Source of the DNA: JAVBLU01 sp031553225
GTDB taxonomy: Bacteria > Bacillota > Clostridia > Christensenellales > UBA1750
Assembly: GCA_031553225.1 (NCBI GenBank)
Contig: JAVBLU010000045.1
Span: 1 to 35,552, forward strand
Reading direction: 5' to 3'
Length of the DNA: 35,552 bases
A program made the position numbers and the translations under genes. Positions 1 to 7,497 of this stretch are shown here, in pieces. The notes beneath the pieces were generated by a model, which was given only the letters and a program-made list of their open reading frames with translations, did not search any database and was not told the DNA's origin. How positions within the stretch are numbered: position 1 is the first letter of the stretch; every line of letters starts with the position of its first letter.

Positions 1-87
1 GGGCGTTGTGGCGGCGGGCTTCATGTCGCAGCCTGCCGCTGCGATCAGCAGCAGGGCGCAGAGCAACAGAGCCGTCATTCGTTTCAT
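1..87 (-). CDS. Sugar ABC transporter solute-binding lipoprotein, N-terminal fragment
   Basis: Only the first 29 residues are inside the window; the gene runs off the left edge. The reading from ATG at 87 begins with a basic stretch (MKRM), then a Leu/Ala-rich hydrophobic core, then a lipobox ending AAAGC with the Cys at about residue 20, so the product should be a diacylglyceryl-anchored extracellular lipoprotein. An AAGGAGG ribosome binding site lies about 8 bases upstream. It follows two carbohydrate ABC permeases, the usual place for the binding protein of an LplA/YtcQ-type importer. That role is inferred from context because the mature domain is not visible. Confidence 0.75.
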   Translation of the reverse strand, partial: MKRMTALLLCALLLIAAAGCDMKPAATTP

Positions 88-117
88 GTAGAGGTTCCTC
101 CTTCTGTTTGTTATCCT

Positions 118-1017
118 TCAGCCCTTTACCGAACCGACCAGCTGCCCTTTCACGAAGTATTTCTGGGCGAACGGGTAGGTGAGGATGATCGGACCGATTG
201 ATACGAAGATGGTGGCCATGCGCACGGAGATGGAGCGCCCGGAGTAGATGAGCGGGTTGCCGCCGCCTATGGCGCCCATCACCTCCGACTCTGCGAATAC
301 CTCGTTCGCCACGAGGATGCGCCGCAGGAGGATGGTGAGCGGCTGCATGTAGTTGGAATTTAGGTACATGAGCGGGCCGAAGTACGAGTTCCACAGCCCA
401 ACGCCCACAAACAGGCTGATGGTGGCGATGATGGCCTTGGACAGGGGCAGCACGATGGCGAAGTAGATGCGCCAGTCGCTCGCGCCGTCGATGAAGGCCG
501 ATTCGTACAGCTCGCTTGGGATGGACTGAAAGTTCGTGCGCATGATGATGATGTTCCAGAAGCTGGCCGCGCCGGGCAGCACGATGGCCCACATCGTATC
601 GATGAGCTTGAGCTTTTGCATGTTCAAAAACGTGGGGATGAGGCCGCCGGAGAAGAACATGGTGACCATGAACAGCACCGTGAACACGCCCCGGTAGCGC
701 ATGCGCCGGCCCTGCGCCAGGGCGTAGGAGGCCAGCGTGGTGACCGCCAGGGACAAAAGCGTGCCCACCACCGTGAAGCGTATGCTGTTGTAGTACGCAA
801 CGCCCAGATCGCGCGAGCGCAGCACCACCCGGTAAGCCTCCACGCTGAAGCCGATGGGCACAAGCCGCACCTGGTTGAGCGCCACGGGCACCGGGTCGGA
901 GATGGACACGGAGAACAGGTAGATGAAGGGCAGCACGAACAGGGAGGTGAGGGCGGTCAGGAACAGGAAGTTGAGGACGTCGAAGGAGCGCGAGCCCAGG
1001 CTGTTTTCCTTGATCAC
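118..1017 (-). CDS. Carbohydrate ABC transporter permease (YtcP/AraQ-like)
   Basis: A 299-residue inner-membrane permease, one of the two channel subunits of a sugar importer. About six membrane segments are visible; the first is near residues 14-38. The EAA loop that contacts the ATPase lies around residues 169-193 (YESAFIDGASDWRIYFAIVLP), typical of the MalG/AraQ side of LplB-YtcP pairs. The start is GTG at 1017, with a GGGGGG ribosome binding site 6 bases upstream and the stop of the partner permease 12 bases before it. The binding-protein gene follows 30 bases downstream. No ATPase gene is linked, which is common for this family because a shared MsmX-type ATPase usually serves several importers. 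The substrate is unknown, probably an oligosaccharide or sugar acid. Confidence 0.93.
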   Translation of the reverse strand: MIKENSLGSRSFDVLNFLFLTALTSLFVLPFIYLFSVSISDPVPVALNQVRLVPIGFSVEAYRVVLRSRDLGVAYYNSIRFTVVGTLLSLAVTTLASYALAQGRRMRYRGVFTVLFMVTMFFSGGLIPTFLNMQKLKLIDTMWAIVLPGAASFWNIIIMRTNFQSIPSELYESAFIDGASDWRIYFAIVLPLSKAIIATISLFVGVGLWNSYFGPLMYLNSNYMQPLTILLRRILVANEVFAESEVMGAIGGGNPLIYSGRSISVRMATIFVSIGPIILTYPFAQKYFVKGQLVGSVKG

Positions 1018-1029
1018 CGCAATCCCCCC

Positions 1030-1950
1030 CTACCAGAGCGTGTTCTGCTGGAGCAGACCGCTGATTTTGTTCGCCGAAAAGACGATGATGAAGGAGATGA
1101 CGCTGTTGAACAGTCCGACGGCCGTGGCGTAGCTGAAGTCGGTGTTTTGGATGCCGCGGCGGTACACGTAGGTGGAGATGACGTCCGCCGTTTCGTAAAT
1201 GGCGGGGTTTTGCATCAGAAAGGCTTTTTCAAAGCCCACGTTGATGATGGAACCGGCGTTTAATACGAGCAGAATCGCCATCACGGGCAAAAGGCCGGGC
1301 ATGGTCACGTGCCATACGCGCTGAAAGCGGTTGGCCCCGTCGATGAAGGCCGCCTCGTACAGCTGCGGGTCGATCCCCGACAGGGTGGACATGTAGATGA
1401 TGGAGCCGTACCCGACCCCCTGCCAGATGCCCGAGAGGATGTACATGGAGCGGAAGTATTTGGGCACTGTGAAGAAGCTGACCGTCTGCCCGCTCACCGC
1501 CTCGATCATCTGGTTGATGATGCCCGTGGGGCGCAGCAGCTCCATCATGATGCCCACGATGATGACCATGGCGATGAAGTGCGGCAGATAGCTGATGCTT
1601 TGGTACACGCGCACCAGGCGGCGCATGGGCAGCTCCTGCAGCAGCAGGGCCAGCATGATGGGCGGCCAGAAGCCGAAGATGATGGAGTACCCGCCCAGCA
1701 CCACCGTGTTGCGCAGAATGCGCAGAAAGTACGGGTCGCGGAAGAAGTTGCGGAAGTTCATCAGCCCTATCCAGGGGCTGCCCTCCACGCCCAGCACGAT
1801 GTCGTAGCGCTTGAAGGCGATGGTGATGCCGTACATGGGCAGGTAGTGGAAGATGAGGAAGAGCGCCGTGGCCGGTAGAATCATCAGGTACAGGTTGTAG
1901 TTCGTGCGCATTTCGTGCAGGAACCCGCGCCTTTTTCTCGCCTGCGTCAA
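1030..1950 (-). CDS. Carbohydrate ABC transporter permease (LplB-like)
   Basis: A 306-residue polytopic permease, partner of the downstream YtcP-like subunit. The N-terminus (RTNYNLYLMILPATALFLIF) followed by HYLPMYGITIAFKRYD is the standard opening of LplB-family permeases. The EAA loop is seen as YEAAFIDGANRFQRVWHVTMP. The reading frame stays open far upstream into the sialidase-like gene, but the start is placed at TTG 1950. An AAGGGAGG box lies 7 bases before it and the length then matches the family. The gap to the upstream gene is 26 bases, so the genes are cotranscribed. ATP hydrolysis must be supplied by an unlinked ATPase. Confidence 0.92.
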   Translation of the reverse strand: MTQARKRRGFLHEMRTNYNLYLMILPATALFLIFHYLPMYGITIAFKRYDIVLGVEGSPWIGLMNFRNFFRDPYFLRILRNTVVLGGYSIIFGFWPPIMLALLLQELPMRRLVRVYQSISYLPHFIAMVIIVGIMMELLRPTGIINQMIEAVSGQTVSFFTVPKYFRSMYILSGIWQGVGYGSIIYMSTLSGIDPQLYEAAFIDGANRFQRVWHVTMPGLLPVMAILLVLNAGSIINVGFEKAFLMQNPAIYETADVISTYVYRRGIQNTDFSYATAVGLFNSVISFIIVFSANKISGLLQQNTLW

Positions 1951-1976
1951 GATCACGCCTCCCTTCCGTTCGTCTG

Positions 1977-3806
1977 TTAGCACCCCGACCGGAAGCTCGC
2001 GATGAGCTCTGTGGTGGTGAGCGCCGCGCCGTACAGCGACAGCTCGCGCACGATCACGCCGTTTGTGCCGCACACGGCCTGCTGAGCGCCGCTTACGTGG
2101 CGCAGAAGGGGTGAGAAACGCCCCCATCCAAACACGCGGGTTTTCCCGCCGTCTTCGAAGCGGCCGTTGATGACGAAGGAGACGACGCTTGGCCCGCCGT
2201 CGATCACAACGCCCACGTGGTTCACGCCGGCCGGGTTCAGCAGGTCGGGCGTGGAGGTCCAGATGTTCTCGGTCTGCTCGTCGTTCATCACGATGCGCAC
2301 GCGGCCGTCGGCCAGCCACCAAAGCGCAAAGCCCACGCCGCCCTCGGTGCGCGCGTCGATGATTTTCCCGTCGCCGGCGGCTTTGGAGGCGTCCAACCAC
2401 GCCTCGATGGTGAGGCCGGCGCACGTGTCCTTGCCGCGGTAGGCCGGATCGTGGTTGTTGCGCACGCGCAGGTCGGGCAGGCGGGGCATGCTCAGCGCGC
2501 GCAGGCCGTCCTTGTCCGCCTGGCGGGCGAGCAGGGCGCGCCCGGCCTTCTCCTTGCAGGTGAACTGGCTGAACAGAAGCGTGAGGAAGTCGGCGGGAAT
2601 CTCGTGGATGCGCGCGGCGTTCTTCTGCGTCTCGGTGACGAAGCACCGCCCGCCGTCCTCGATCAGGTCCGGGTAGCTCATCCGCACGAAGGGGTCCAGA
2701 TCGTACAGCAGGATCTCGGGCTGGGTAAAGCGGATCTCGCGGCCGTTTTCCCCGTCCGCTTCCTCTCCGCCCAGCACCCATACGGGGTTGCGGTCCTCAT
2801 ACCATTGGCCGCCGTTGTTGTGGTACCAGTACAAAAACTTGCCGTTTTCAAGCTTCCAGCAGAAGTTGGCCGCGCGCGGGTGTTTCACCGGCCGACCATC
2901 GGCGTAGGCCATGTACCTGGGCGGCTGGAAGGTGTGGCCGCCGTCGCGCGAGTAGGAGATGACGGGGTGGCCGTCCACCGTGCGGTACACCACGAAGATG
3001 CTGCCGTCGGACAGAAGGCTGTAGCTCTGCTCCTCGGCCACCTCGCCGCCGCCCGGCGGGGTGATCAGCCCGACGTCGCCGTCGGGCAGCGTCTCAAAGC
3101 GGAGCTTTCTTGGGTCGCGCTCGGTGAGCATGTTGTCCGAGGCGATGAGCACGCCCTCGGAGCGCTCGAAGAAGCCGTGCCCCATGCGGCCCACCTTGTG
3201 CAGCGACAGATACGCCACCCCGCCGCGCACGAAGGGACGCCCCACGTTCCAAAAAAAGCGGAGCTTGCCGCCGTAGGGGTTTTCGCGGTCGGTGGCGAAC
3301 TCGCGCACCGGCACGTCGTAGCGCTCGGACGACCAGGAGCGCCCGCCGTCGTCGGTGTACTTGAACACGTAGTGTCCCAGCGAGTCCACCCGCTTGAAGG
3401 AGGCGTGCGGACTCCAGGGGGAGACGTTCGCCTTCACCTCGCGCACGTTGTCGGTGTTGTGGTTGTACAGGCAGTACACGCGCCCGTACGGCGTGGCGAG
3501 CAGCACGGCGTAGGAGGCCTCCGGGCCGAGCGCGGGCTCCACGTCCACGGGCGCGGACCAGGTTTTGCCCATGTCCTCGGAGCGCATGGAGATGACGTGC
3601 TGACCGCCCGCGCCCTCCTCGCCCGGGCCGGTGGTCACCGTGGCCAGCCACGCCCCGTCGCTGGTCTTCACCACGTAGGGCTGGTCGGAATAGCTCTGGC
3701 GGGGCATTTCCGCGCCGTTCTCGATGAAACGCCAGTCGGCTGCTCGGCCCTCGCCGGTGGGCGCAAATGAAAGCCCGTTCAGGACGCCATGCTTCGCTTC
3801 TGCCAA
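1977..3806 (-). CDS. Sialidase-like beta-propeller protein with C-terminal LamG-like domain
   Basis: A 609-residue protein with no signal peptide, so probably cytoplasmic. Three Asp-box (BNR) motifs are visible: SEDMGKTW at 76-83, TDDGGRSW at 151-158 and SRDGGHTF at 286-293, the hallmark of a sialidase-fold propeller. Residues about 455-605 look like a concanavalin/LamG jelly roll (LTIEAWLDAS, then VNHVGVVIDG and FVINGRF). It is the first gene of an operon with two sugar permeases and a binding protein, so it likely acts on the imported saccharide. A canonical FRIP motif is not seen, and the true activity (sialidase or another exo-glycoside hydrolase or lyase of this fold) cannot be assigned. 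The TTG start at 3806 is chosen for its GGGGAGG box 8 bases upstream. Confidence 0.82.
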   Translation of the reverse strand: MAEAKHGVLNGLSFAPTGEGRAADWRFIENGAEMPRQSYSDQPYVVKTSDGAWLATVTTGPGEEGAGGQHVISMRSEDMGKTWSAPVDVEPALGPEASYAVLLATPYGRVYCLYNHNTDNVREVKANVSPWSPHASFKRVDSLGHYVFKYTDDGGRSWSSERYDVPVREFATDRENPYGGKLRFFWNVGRPFVRGGVAYLSLHKVGRMGHGFFERSEGVLIASDNMLTERDPRKLRFETLPDGDVGLITPPGGGEVAEEQSYSLLSDGSIFVVYRTVDGHPVISYSRDGGHTFQPPRYMAYADGRPVKHPRAANFCWKLENGKFLYWYHNNGGQWYEDRNPVWVLGGEEADGENGREIRFTQPEILLYDLDPFVRMSYPDLIEDGGRCFVTETQKNAARIHEIPADFLTLLFSQFTCKEKAGRALLARQADKDGLRALSMPRLPDLRVRNNHDPAYRGKDTCAGLTIEAWLDASKAAGDGKIIDARTEGGVGFALWWLADGRVRIVMNDEQTENIWTSTPDLLNPAGVNHVGVVIDGGPSVVSFVINGRFEDGGKTRVFGWGRFSPLLRHVSGAQQAVCGTNGVIVRELSLYGAALTTTELIASFRSGC

Positions 3807-3873
3807 CAGGAACGCCTCCCCGCCACGTTTTGTTTAGCATTTATTCAATTAACAAAGGGGGTTAGATGAGGGT

Positions 3874-3902
3874 ATTATACCTGTTCCTATGCGCAAAGTC
3901 AA
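3874..3902 (-). promoter_or_regulatory. Sigma-A type promoter of the sialidase/ABC operon
   Basis: On the minus strand TTGACT (3902-3897) is followed after exactly 17 bases by TATAAT (3879-3874), one mismatch from consensus. Transcription should start near 3867, giving a leader of about 60 bases before the TTG start at 3806. The leader holds a 28-base imperfect inverted repeat with TTTGTT and AACAAA arms (3829-3856), a possible operator or hairpin. Confidence 0.85.
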
Positions 3903-3963
3903 GAGAATATGAATGAATATGCCAATAATGAGGGAAAATTAATTAAACAAAATTAAAAACAAG
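3903..3963. promoter_or_regulatory. AT-rich control region between divergent promoters
   Basis: About 60 bases, strikingly AT-rich in a GC-rich genome, separate the -35 boxes of two divergent promoters. GAATATG occurs twice, 10 bases apart (3905 and 3915), directly upstream of the minus promoter. AATTAAA also occurs twice, 10 bases apart (3941 and 3951), directly upstream of the plus promoter, with the palindrome TTAATTAA at 3939-3946. The position and helical phasing suit an UP element, bent DNA or binding sites for the LacI-family protein encoded alongside. The operator assignment is inference. Confidence 0.5.
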
Positions 3964-3992
3964 TTGACAGAGCAGGCCGTATGCCCTATAAT
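3964..3992 (+). promoter_or_regulatory. Fully consensus sigma-A promoter of the LacI-family gene
   Basis: TTGACA (3964-3969), a 17-base spacer and TATAAT (3987-3992) match the sigma-70/A consensus exactly. The expected start site is near 3999, so the leader is only about 24 bases. An ATG at 3981 overlaps the -10 box and therefore cannot be the start of the gene. Confidence 0.9.
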
Positions 3993-4022
3993 CAAGATAA
4001 ACAAAAAGGTGGAGGAATCGGT

Positions 4023-5075
4023 ATGCCGCGCAAGCGAAACGAGGAATCCGGGCGGGCGACGATTCGGGATGTGGCGCGTTTGGCGGGCGTGTCGCCGGCT
4101 ACGGTGTCCTTTGTGCTCAACGACAACAAGGATGTGCGCATATCGCCAAACACGCGGCAAAGCGTGCAGCGCGCCGCGATGGAGCTGCGCTACGGCGCCT
4201 ACCAGTCGTCCAGGGGGCAGCGCTGGATCGGGCTGATGGTGCCCACGATCATGAACCACTACTACCCCGCGCTCATCGAGTATACGCAAAAGGCAGCCGC
4301 CGAAGCAGGCTGCCAAGTGCTTTTGTATAATACGCGCCGCAGCGAGGAAAACGAGGAACTCTTCCTGTCGCGCCTTCAGGGGCTGGACGGCGTTTTGTAC
4401 GGCTTTACGCCCGGCAGCGCGGCGCGCGTGGGGGCGCTTGCGCAGCGCATGCCCGTTGTGATGCTGGGGGAAAAGGCCGAGGACATGCCCATCAGCACCG
4501 TGTCGCTCAACAGCCATCACGCGGGCGCGCTCATCGCCTCGCACCTTCTGTCGCTGGGGCACCGGCGCATCGCCTTCGTCACAACGCCGCTGGACCAGCA
4601 GTCCCTCTCCCGCCGCAAGCGGTTTCTTGGCCTGACGGACGCGCTGCGCGCCAGCGGCGTGCAGGAGCTCGTCATCCGCGAGGCCAAGTCCGAGACCGAG
4701 TCGGCCGACGAGGCTTTCGACATGGAAATCGGCCGCAAGCTGACCCTGGAGCTGCTGGACGCGCACCCGGACGTGACGGCCATCGTGGGCGTGTGCGACA
4801 TGGTGGCCCTGGGCGTTTTGGGCGCGCTGCAGCTGCGCGGGCGGCGCGTGCCGCACGAGGTATCGGTGTGCGGGTTCGACAACATCCTGCTCTCCGGCAT
4901 GATGGCGCCGGGGCTGACGACCATCGATCACCACAACCTGTACCGCACGCGCCAGGCGGTGGATCTTTTGCTGGAGCAGATGAACCGGCGGGACGGTCAC
5001 GTTCTGAGCATCGAGTACGACCCGACCCTGATCGTGCGCGGCAGCACCGGCCCGGCCGCGCTAGGCGGGCAGTAA
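4023..5075 (+). CDS. LacI-family transcriptional regulator
   Basis: A 350-residue DNA-binding regulator. The N-terminal LacI helix-turn-helix is clear at about residues 12-35 (ATIRDVARLAGVSPATVSFV), with the hinge region to about residue 60. A type 1 periplasmic-binding-protein-like effector domain follows and ends with the typical SVCGFDN segment and a TTIDHHNLYRTRQAV region. The start is ATG 4023, preceded by GGAGG with 7-base spacing and lying downstream of the promoter. It is divergent from the sialidase/ABC operon across a shared control region, so it is the obvious local repressor or autoregulator. The inducer is probably the imported sugar. Its 3' end overlaps the convergent nucleotidyltransferase gene by 15 bases. 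Confidence 0.95.
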   Translation: MPRKRNEESGRATIRDVARLAGVSPATVSFVLNDNKDVRISPNTRQSVQRAAMELRYGAYQSSRGQRWIGLMVPTIMNHYYPALIEYTQKAAAEAGCQVLLYNTRRSEENEELFLSRLQGLDGVLYGFTPGSAARVGALAQRMPVVMLGEKAEDMPISTVSLNSHHAGALIASHLLSLGHRRIAFVTTPLDQQSLSRRKRFLGLTDALRASGVQELVIREAKSETESADEAFDMEIGRKLTLELLDAHPDVTAIVGVCDMVALGVLGALQLRGRRVPHEVSVCGFDNILLSGMMAPGLTTIDHHNLYRTRQAVDLLLEQMNRRDGHVLSIEYDPTLIVRGSTGPAALGGQ

Positions 5076-5852
5076 GGTTTCCAGCTCGTCGACGAGGGAG
5101 GCGATCTCGCGGGCCTGCTGCGCGAGCGCCTGAGGCCCGCGGCCGGGGTACAGGCACAGGGAGATGCGCTCCGCGAAGCCGCGCGGAAGGATGGCGAAGG
5201 TTTCCGCAAGCCGCAGGTTCGCCCCGTCGCCCGGGAAGTACGTGCGGTTGAGGGCAAAGAGCACCTGCATGATATCGCGCACGAGGGACATGGAGAGGGT
5301 GGCCAGAAACACCTCGTCCCCGCGCGCGATTTTGCTTTGGTAGTGGTAGTCCCCCCGCCAGTAGCGAAGCCGCCCCATGTGCTGCCGGACGACCGCCTCA
5401 TACAGCGCGTCCGGGTACACGCTCAGGCGCTGTTTCCACGTGGCGGCGATGCCGAAGGGGTCGTCCACGATGAGCTGGTTGGCGATGTCCGTTAGGATGT
5501 AGTAGCCGAACACCGTCCACTGCATGGATATGGGCGCGCCCTTGCCGCAAAGCCACAGATCCAGCTGCTCGTCCACAAAGCCGGTGGTGCGCGCCCATAT
5601 GCCGTCGATCTCCACGCCCCTCGCCCGCCAGCGCTCCATCAGCGCAAGCGTTTGGCTGCGGGCGTTTGTTTCCTCCTCGCCCTGCACGCGCGCGTCGAAG
5701 TATACGCGAAAATCCACGTCCGAGCGTTCGTCGCTTACGCCCTTGCCGCGCGAGCCGCCGATGGTAACGCTGTAGCGGCCGGCGGCGTACAGCCGCGCGA
5801 CGCGCGTGCCGTCCTTGATGAGTTCCTCCATTTGCCTCTCGTCCATGGCCAT
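5061..5852 (-). CDS. Nucleotidyltransferase-fold protein with DUF4037-like C-terminus
   Basis: A 263-residue cytoplasmic protein. The N-terminus carries the polymerase-beta-type nucleotidyltransferase signature: GGSRGKG at 32-38 followed by SDVDF with the metal-binding Asp pair D45/D47. The remainder (YYILTDIANQLIVDDPFGI and a helical C-terminal half) resembles the DUF4037 proteins found with such domains, distantly like aminoglycoside adenylyltransferases. The substrate is unknown and antibiotic modification is not demonstrated. ATG 5852 is selected because GGGAGG sits 7 bases upstream; an earlier in-frame ATG at 5933 lacks a good site and would overlap the gene upstream. The gene ends inside the 3' end of the convergent lacI-type gene. 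Confidence 0.72.
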   Translation of the reverse strand: MAMDERQMEELIKDGTRVARLYAAGRYSVTIGGSRGKGVSDERSDVDFRVYFDARVQGEEETNARSQTLALMERWRARGVEIDGIWARTTGFVDEQLDLWLCGKGAPISMQWTVFGYYILTDIANQLIVDDPFGIAATWKQRLSVYPDALYEAVVRQHMGRLRYWRGDYHYQSKIARGDEVFLATLSMSLVRDIMQVLFALNRTYFPGDGANLRLAETFAILPRGFAERISLCLYPGRGPQALAQQAREIASLVDELETLLPA

Positions 5853-5904
5853 GCGATCGCCTCCCGCGCCATGATAGCACATGGAGGGGGGTTTTTCCAT
5901 ACTG

Positions 5905-7497
5905 CTACCCGCCCGCGCAGACCGCCTCGGCACACCTCATGCCGTCCACGGCTGCGGACATGATACCCCCGGCGTATCCCGCGCCCTCCCCGCACGGGTA
6001 CAGCCCGCGCACGGACACGGACTGGAGGTTCTCGCCGCGCGGCACGCGCACGGGCGAGGAGGAGCGCGTCTCCGGCGCGGTGAGCACGGCGTCCGGCCGC
6101 GCGAAGCCGCGCAGCCGCCGGTCCATCTCTGCGATGGCCAGCCGCATGCCCTCCACAACGAAGGACGGCAGGCATCCGGCGATGTCGCCCGGCGTAACGC
6201 CCGGCAGGTAGGAAGGCCGCACATCGCCCAGCCGGGAGGTCGGGACGCCGCGCAAAAAGTCCGCCACATGCTGCGCGGGCGCCCGGTACCCGCCCGTCAT
6301 GCGGTAGGCGGCCTGCTCAATGCCGCGCTGGAAGGCGATCCCCGCCAGCGCGTCCCCGCCGAAATCGGCGGGGGAGACGCCCACAAGCAGCGCGCTGTTG
6401 GCATTTCGCCCGTCCCGCGCAAAGCTGCTCATGCCATTTGTGGCGATGCCGCCCGCCTCGCTGGCTGCGGCTACCACAACGCCGCCCGGGCACATGCAGA
6501 ACGTGTACGCGCCTCGTCCGCCCGGCAGCTGCGCCGAGAGCTTGTAGTCCGCGGGCGGAAAGCGGCCGGCGAACGCGCCGTACTGAGCGCGGTCCACGGC
6601 GGACTGCGGGTGCTCGATGCGCGCCCCGACCGAAAAGGCCTTGGCTTCCAGCGCCACGCCCCGCCGCTGCAGCATGGCAAACGTATCGCGGGCGCTGTGG
6701 CCCGTGGCCAAAATAAGCGCGTCGCAGGCGACGTCCTCCGGGCCGTCCGGGCCGCAGAGCACGGCGGCGCGCAGCGCGCCCCCGGCGATGGTCAAGTCGG
6801 ATAGGCGGCAGCGGAAGCGCACCTCGCCGCCCAGCGCGGCGATGGCCAGGCGAAGGCCCTGTACCACGTTCAGCAGGCGGTCGGTGCCGATGTGCGGCTT
6901 GGCTTGGTACAGGATTTCCTCCGGCGCGCCCGCCTCGTGCAGCGCCAGAAGCACGGCCTGGATGCGCGGATCCTTGGTGCCCGTGGTCAGCTTGCCGTCC
7001 GAAAACGTGCCTGCGCCGCCCTCGCCGAACTGCACGTTCGATTCCGGGTCCAGCGGCCCGCCCGCCCAGAAGGATGCAACATCCCGGCTGCGCTCCTGCG
7101 CCGGTTTGCCGCGCTCCACAAGCAGCGGCGCGAGCCCGGCCTTGGCCAGCGTAAGCGCGGCGAACAGCCCTGCGGGGCCGCCGCCCACCACCACGGGCCG
7201 AGGCCGGCCGGCCCTCGCGGCCGCGGCGGGCGCTTGGGTGAAGAACGCTTCGGCCGCCTGGGCATGGGGCCACGGGCAGCGCCGCAGCGCCGCCGCTTCC
7301 TCACCCGCAAGGGTGACGCGCAGCGTGCAGGCATAGTGAACGTCGTCCTTTTTGCGCGCGTCCACGGATTTGCGCGTCAGGCGGCATGAGAGCACCGCCG
7401 AGGCCGGCACCTGCAGCAGACGCGCGGCCGCGGCCCGCAGCGCTTCCTCGGAAAAGTCCGCTTCGGGCGGGAATTTCACCTGCGATAGATCGATCAT
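5905..7497 (-). CDS. FAD-dependent oxidoreductase (COG2509-like)
   Basis: A 530-residue flavoprotein. Residues 1-90 form a small alpha/beta N-terminal domain (starting MIDLSQVKFP), then the Rossmann dinucleotide motif PVVVGGGPAGLFAALTLAKAG begins at about residue 101. Further family-like segments are NVQFGEGGAGTFSDGKLTTG, ALILATGHSARDTF and the C-terminal GLYPCGEGAGYAGGIMSAA. This matches the uncharacterised FAD-dependent dehydrogenase family COG2509; the physiological substrate is not known. The start at ATG 7497 overlaps the stop of the upstream gene as ATGA, implying translational coupling to the BaiN-like flavoprotein. A weak AAAGGCGG site precedes it. Confidence 0.88.
   Translation of the reverse strand: MIDLSQVKFPPEADFSEEALRAAAARLLQVPASAVLSCRLTRKSVDARKKDDVHYACTLRVTLAGEEAAALRRCPWPHAQAAEAFFTQAPAAAARAGRPRPVVVGGGPAGLFAALTLAKAGLAPLLVERGKPAQERSRDVASFWAGGPLDPESNVQFGEGGAGTFSDGKLTTGTKDPRIQAVLLALHEAGAPEEILYQAKPHIGTDRLLNVVQGLRLAIAALGGEVRFRCRLSDLTIAGGALRAAVLCGPDGPEDVACDALILATGHSARDTFAMLQRRGVALEAKAFSVGARIEHPQSAVDRAQYGAFAGRFPPADYKLSAQLPGGRGAYTFCMCPGGVVVAAASEAGGIATNGMSSFARDGRNANSALLVGVSPADFGGDALAGIAFQRGIEQAAYRMTGGYRAPAQHVADFLRGVPTSRLGDVRPSYLPGVTPGDIAGCLPSFVVEGMRLAIAEMDRRLRGFARPDAVLTAPETRSSSPVRVPRGENLQSVSVRGLYPCGEGAGYAGGIMSAAVDGMRCAEAVCAGG

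Noticed and set aside
2217..3770. A 517-codon plus-strand open frame opposite the sialidase-like gene
   Set aside because: Shadow with Val/His/Ala/Gly bias and no family resemblance; the Asp-box protein on the minus strand is clearly real.
3981..4022. Upstream ATG at 3981 as start of the LacI-type gene
   Set aside because: It overlaps the consensus -10 box, so it would lie before the transcription start; ATG 4023 has an ideal ribosome binding site.
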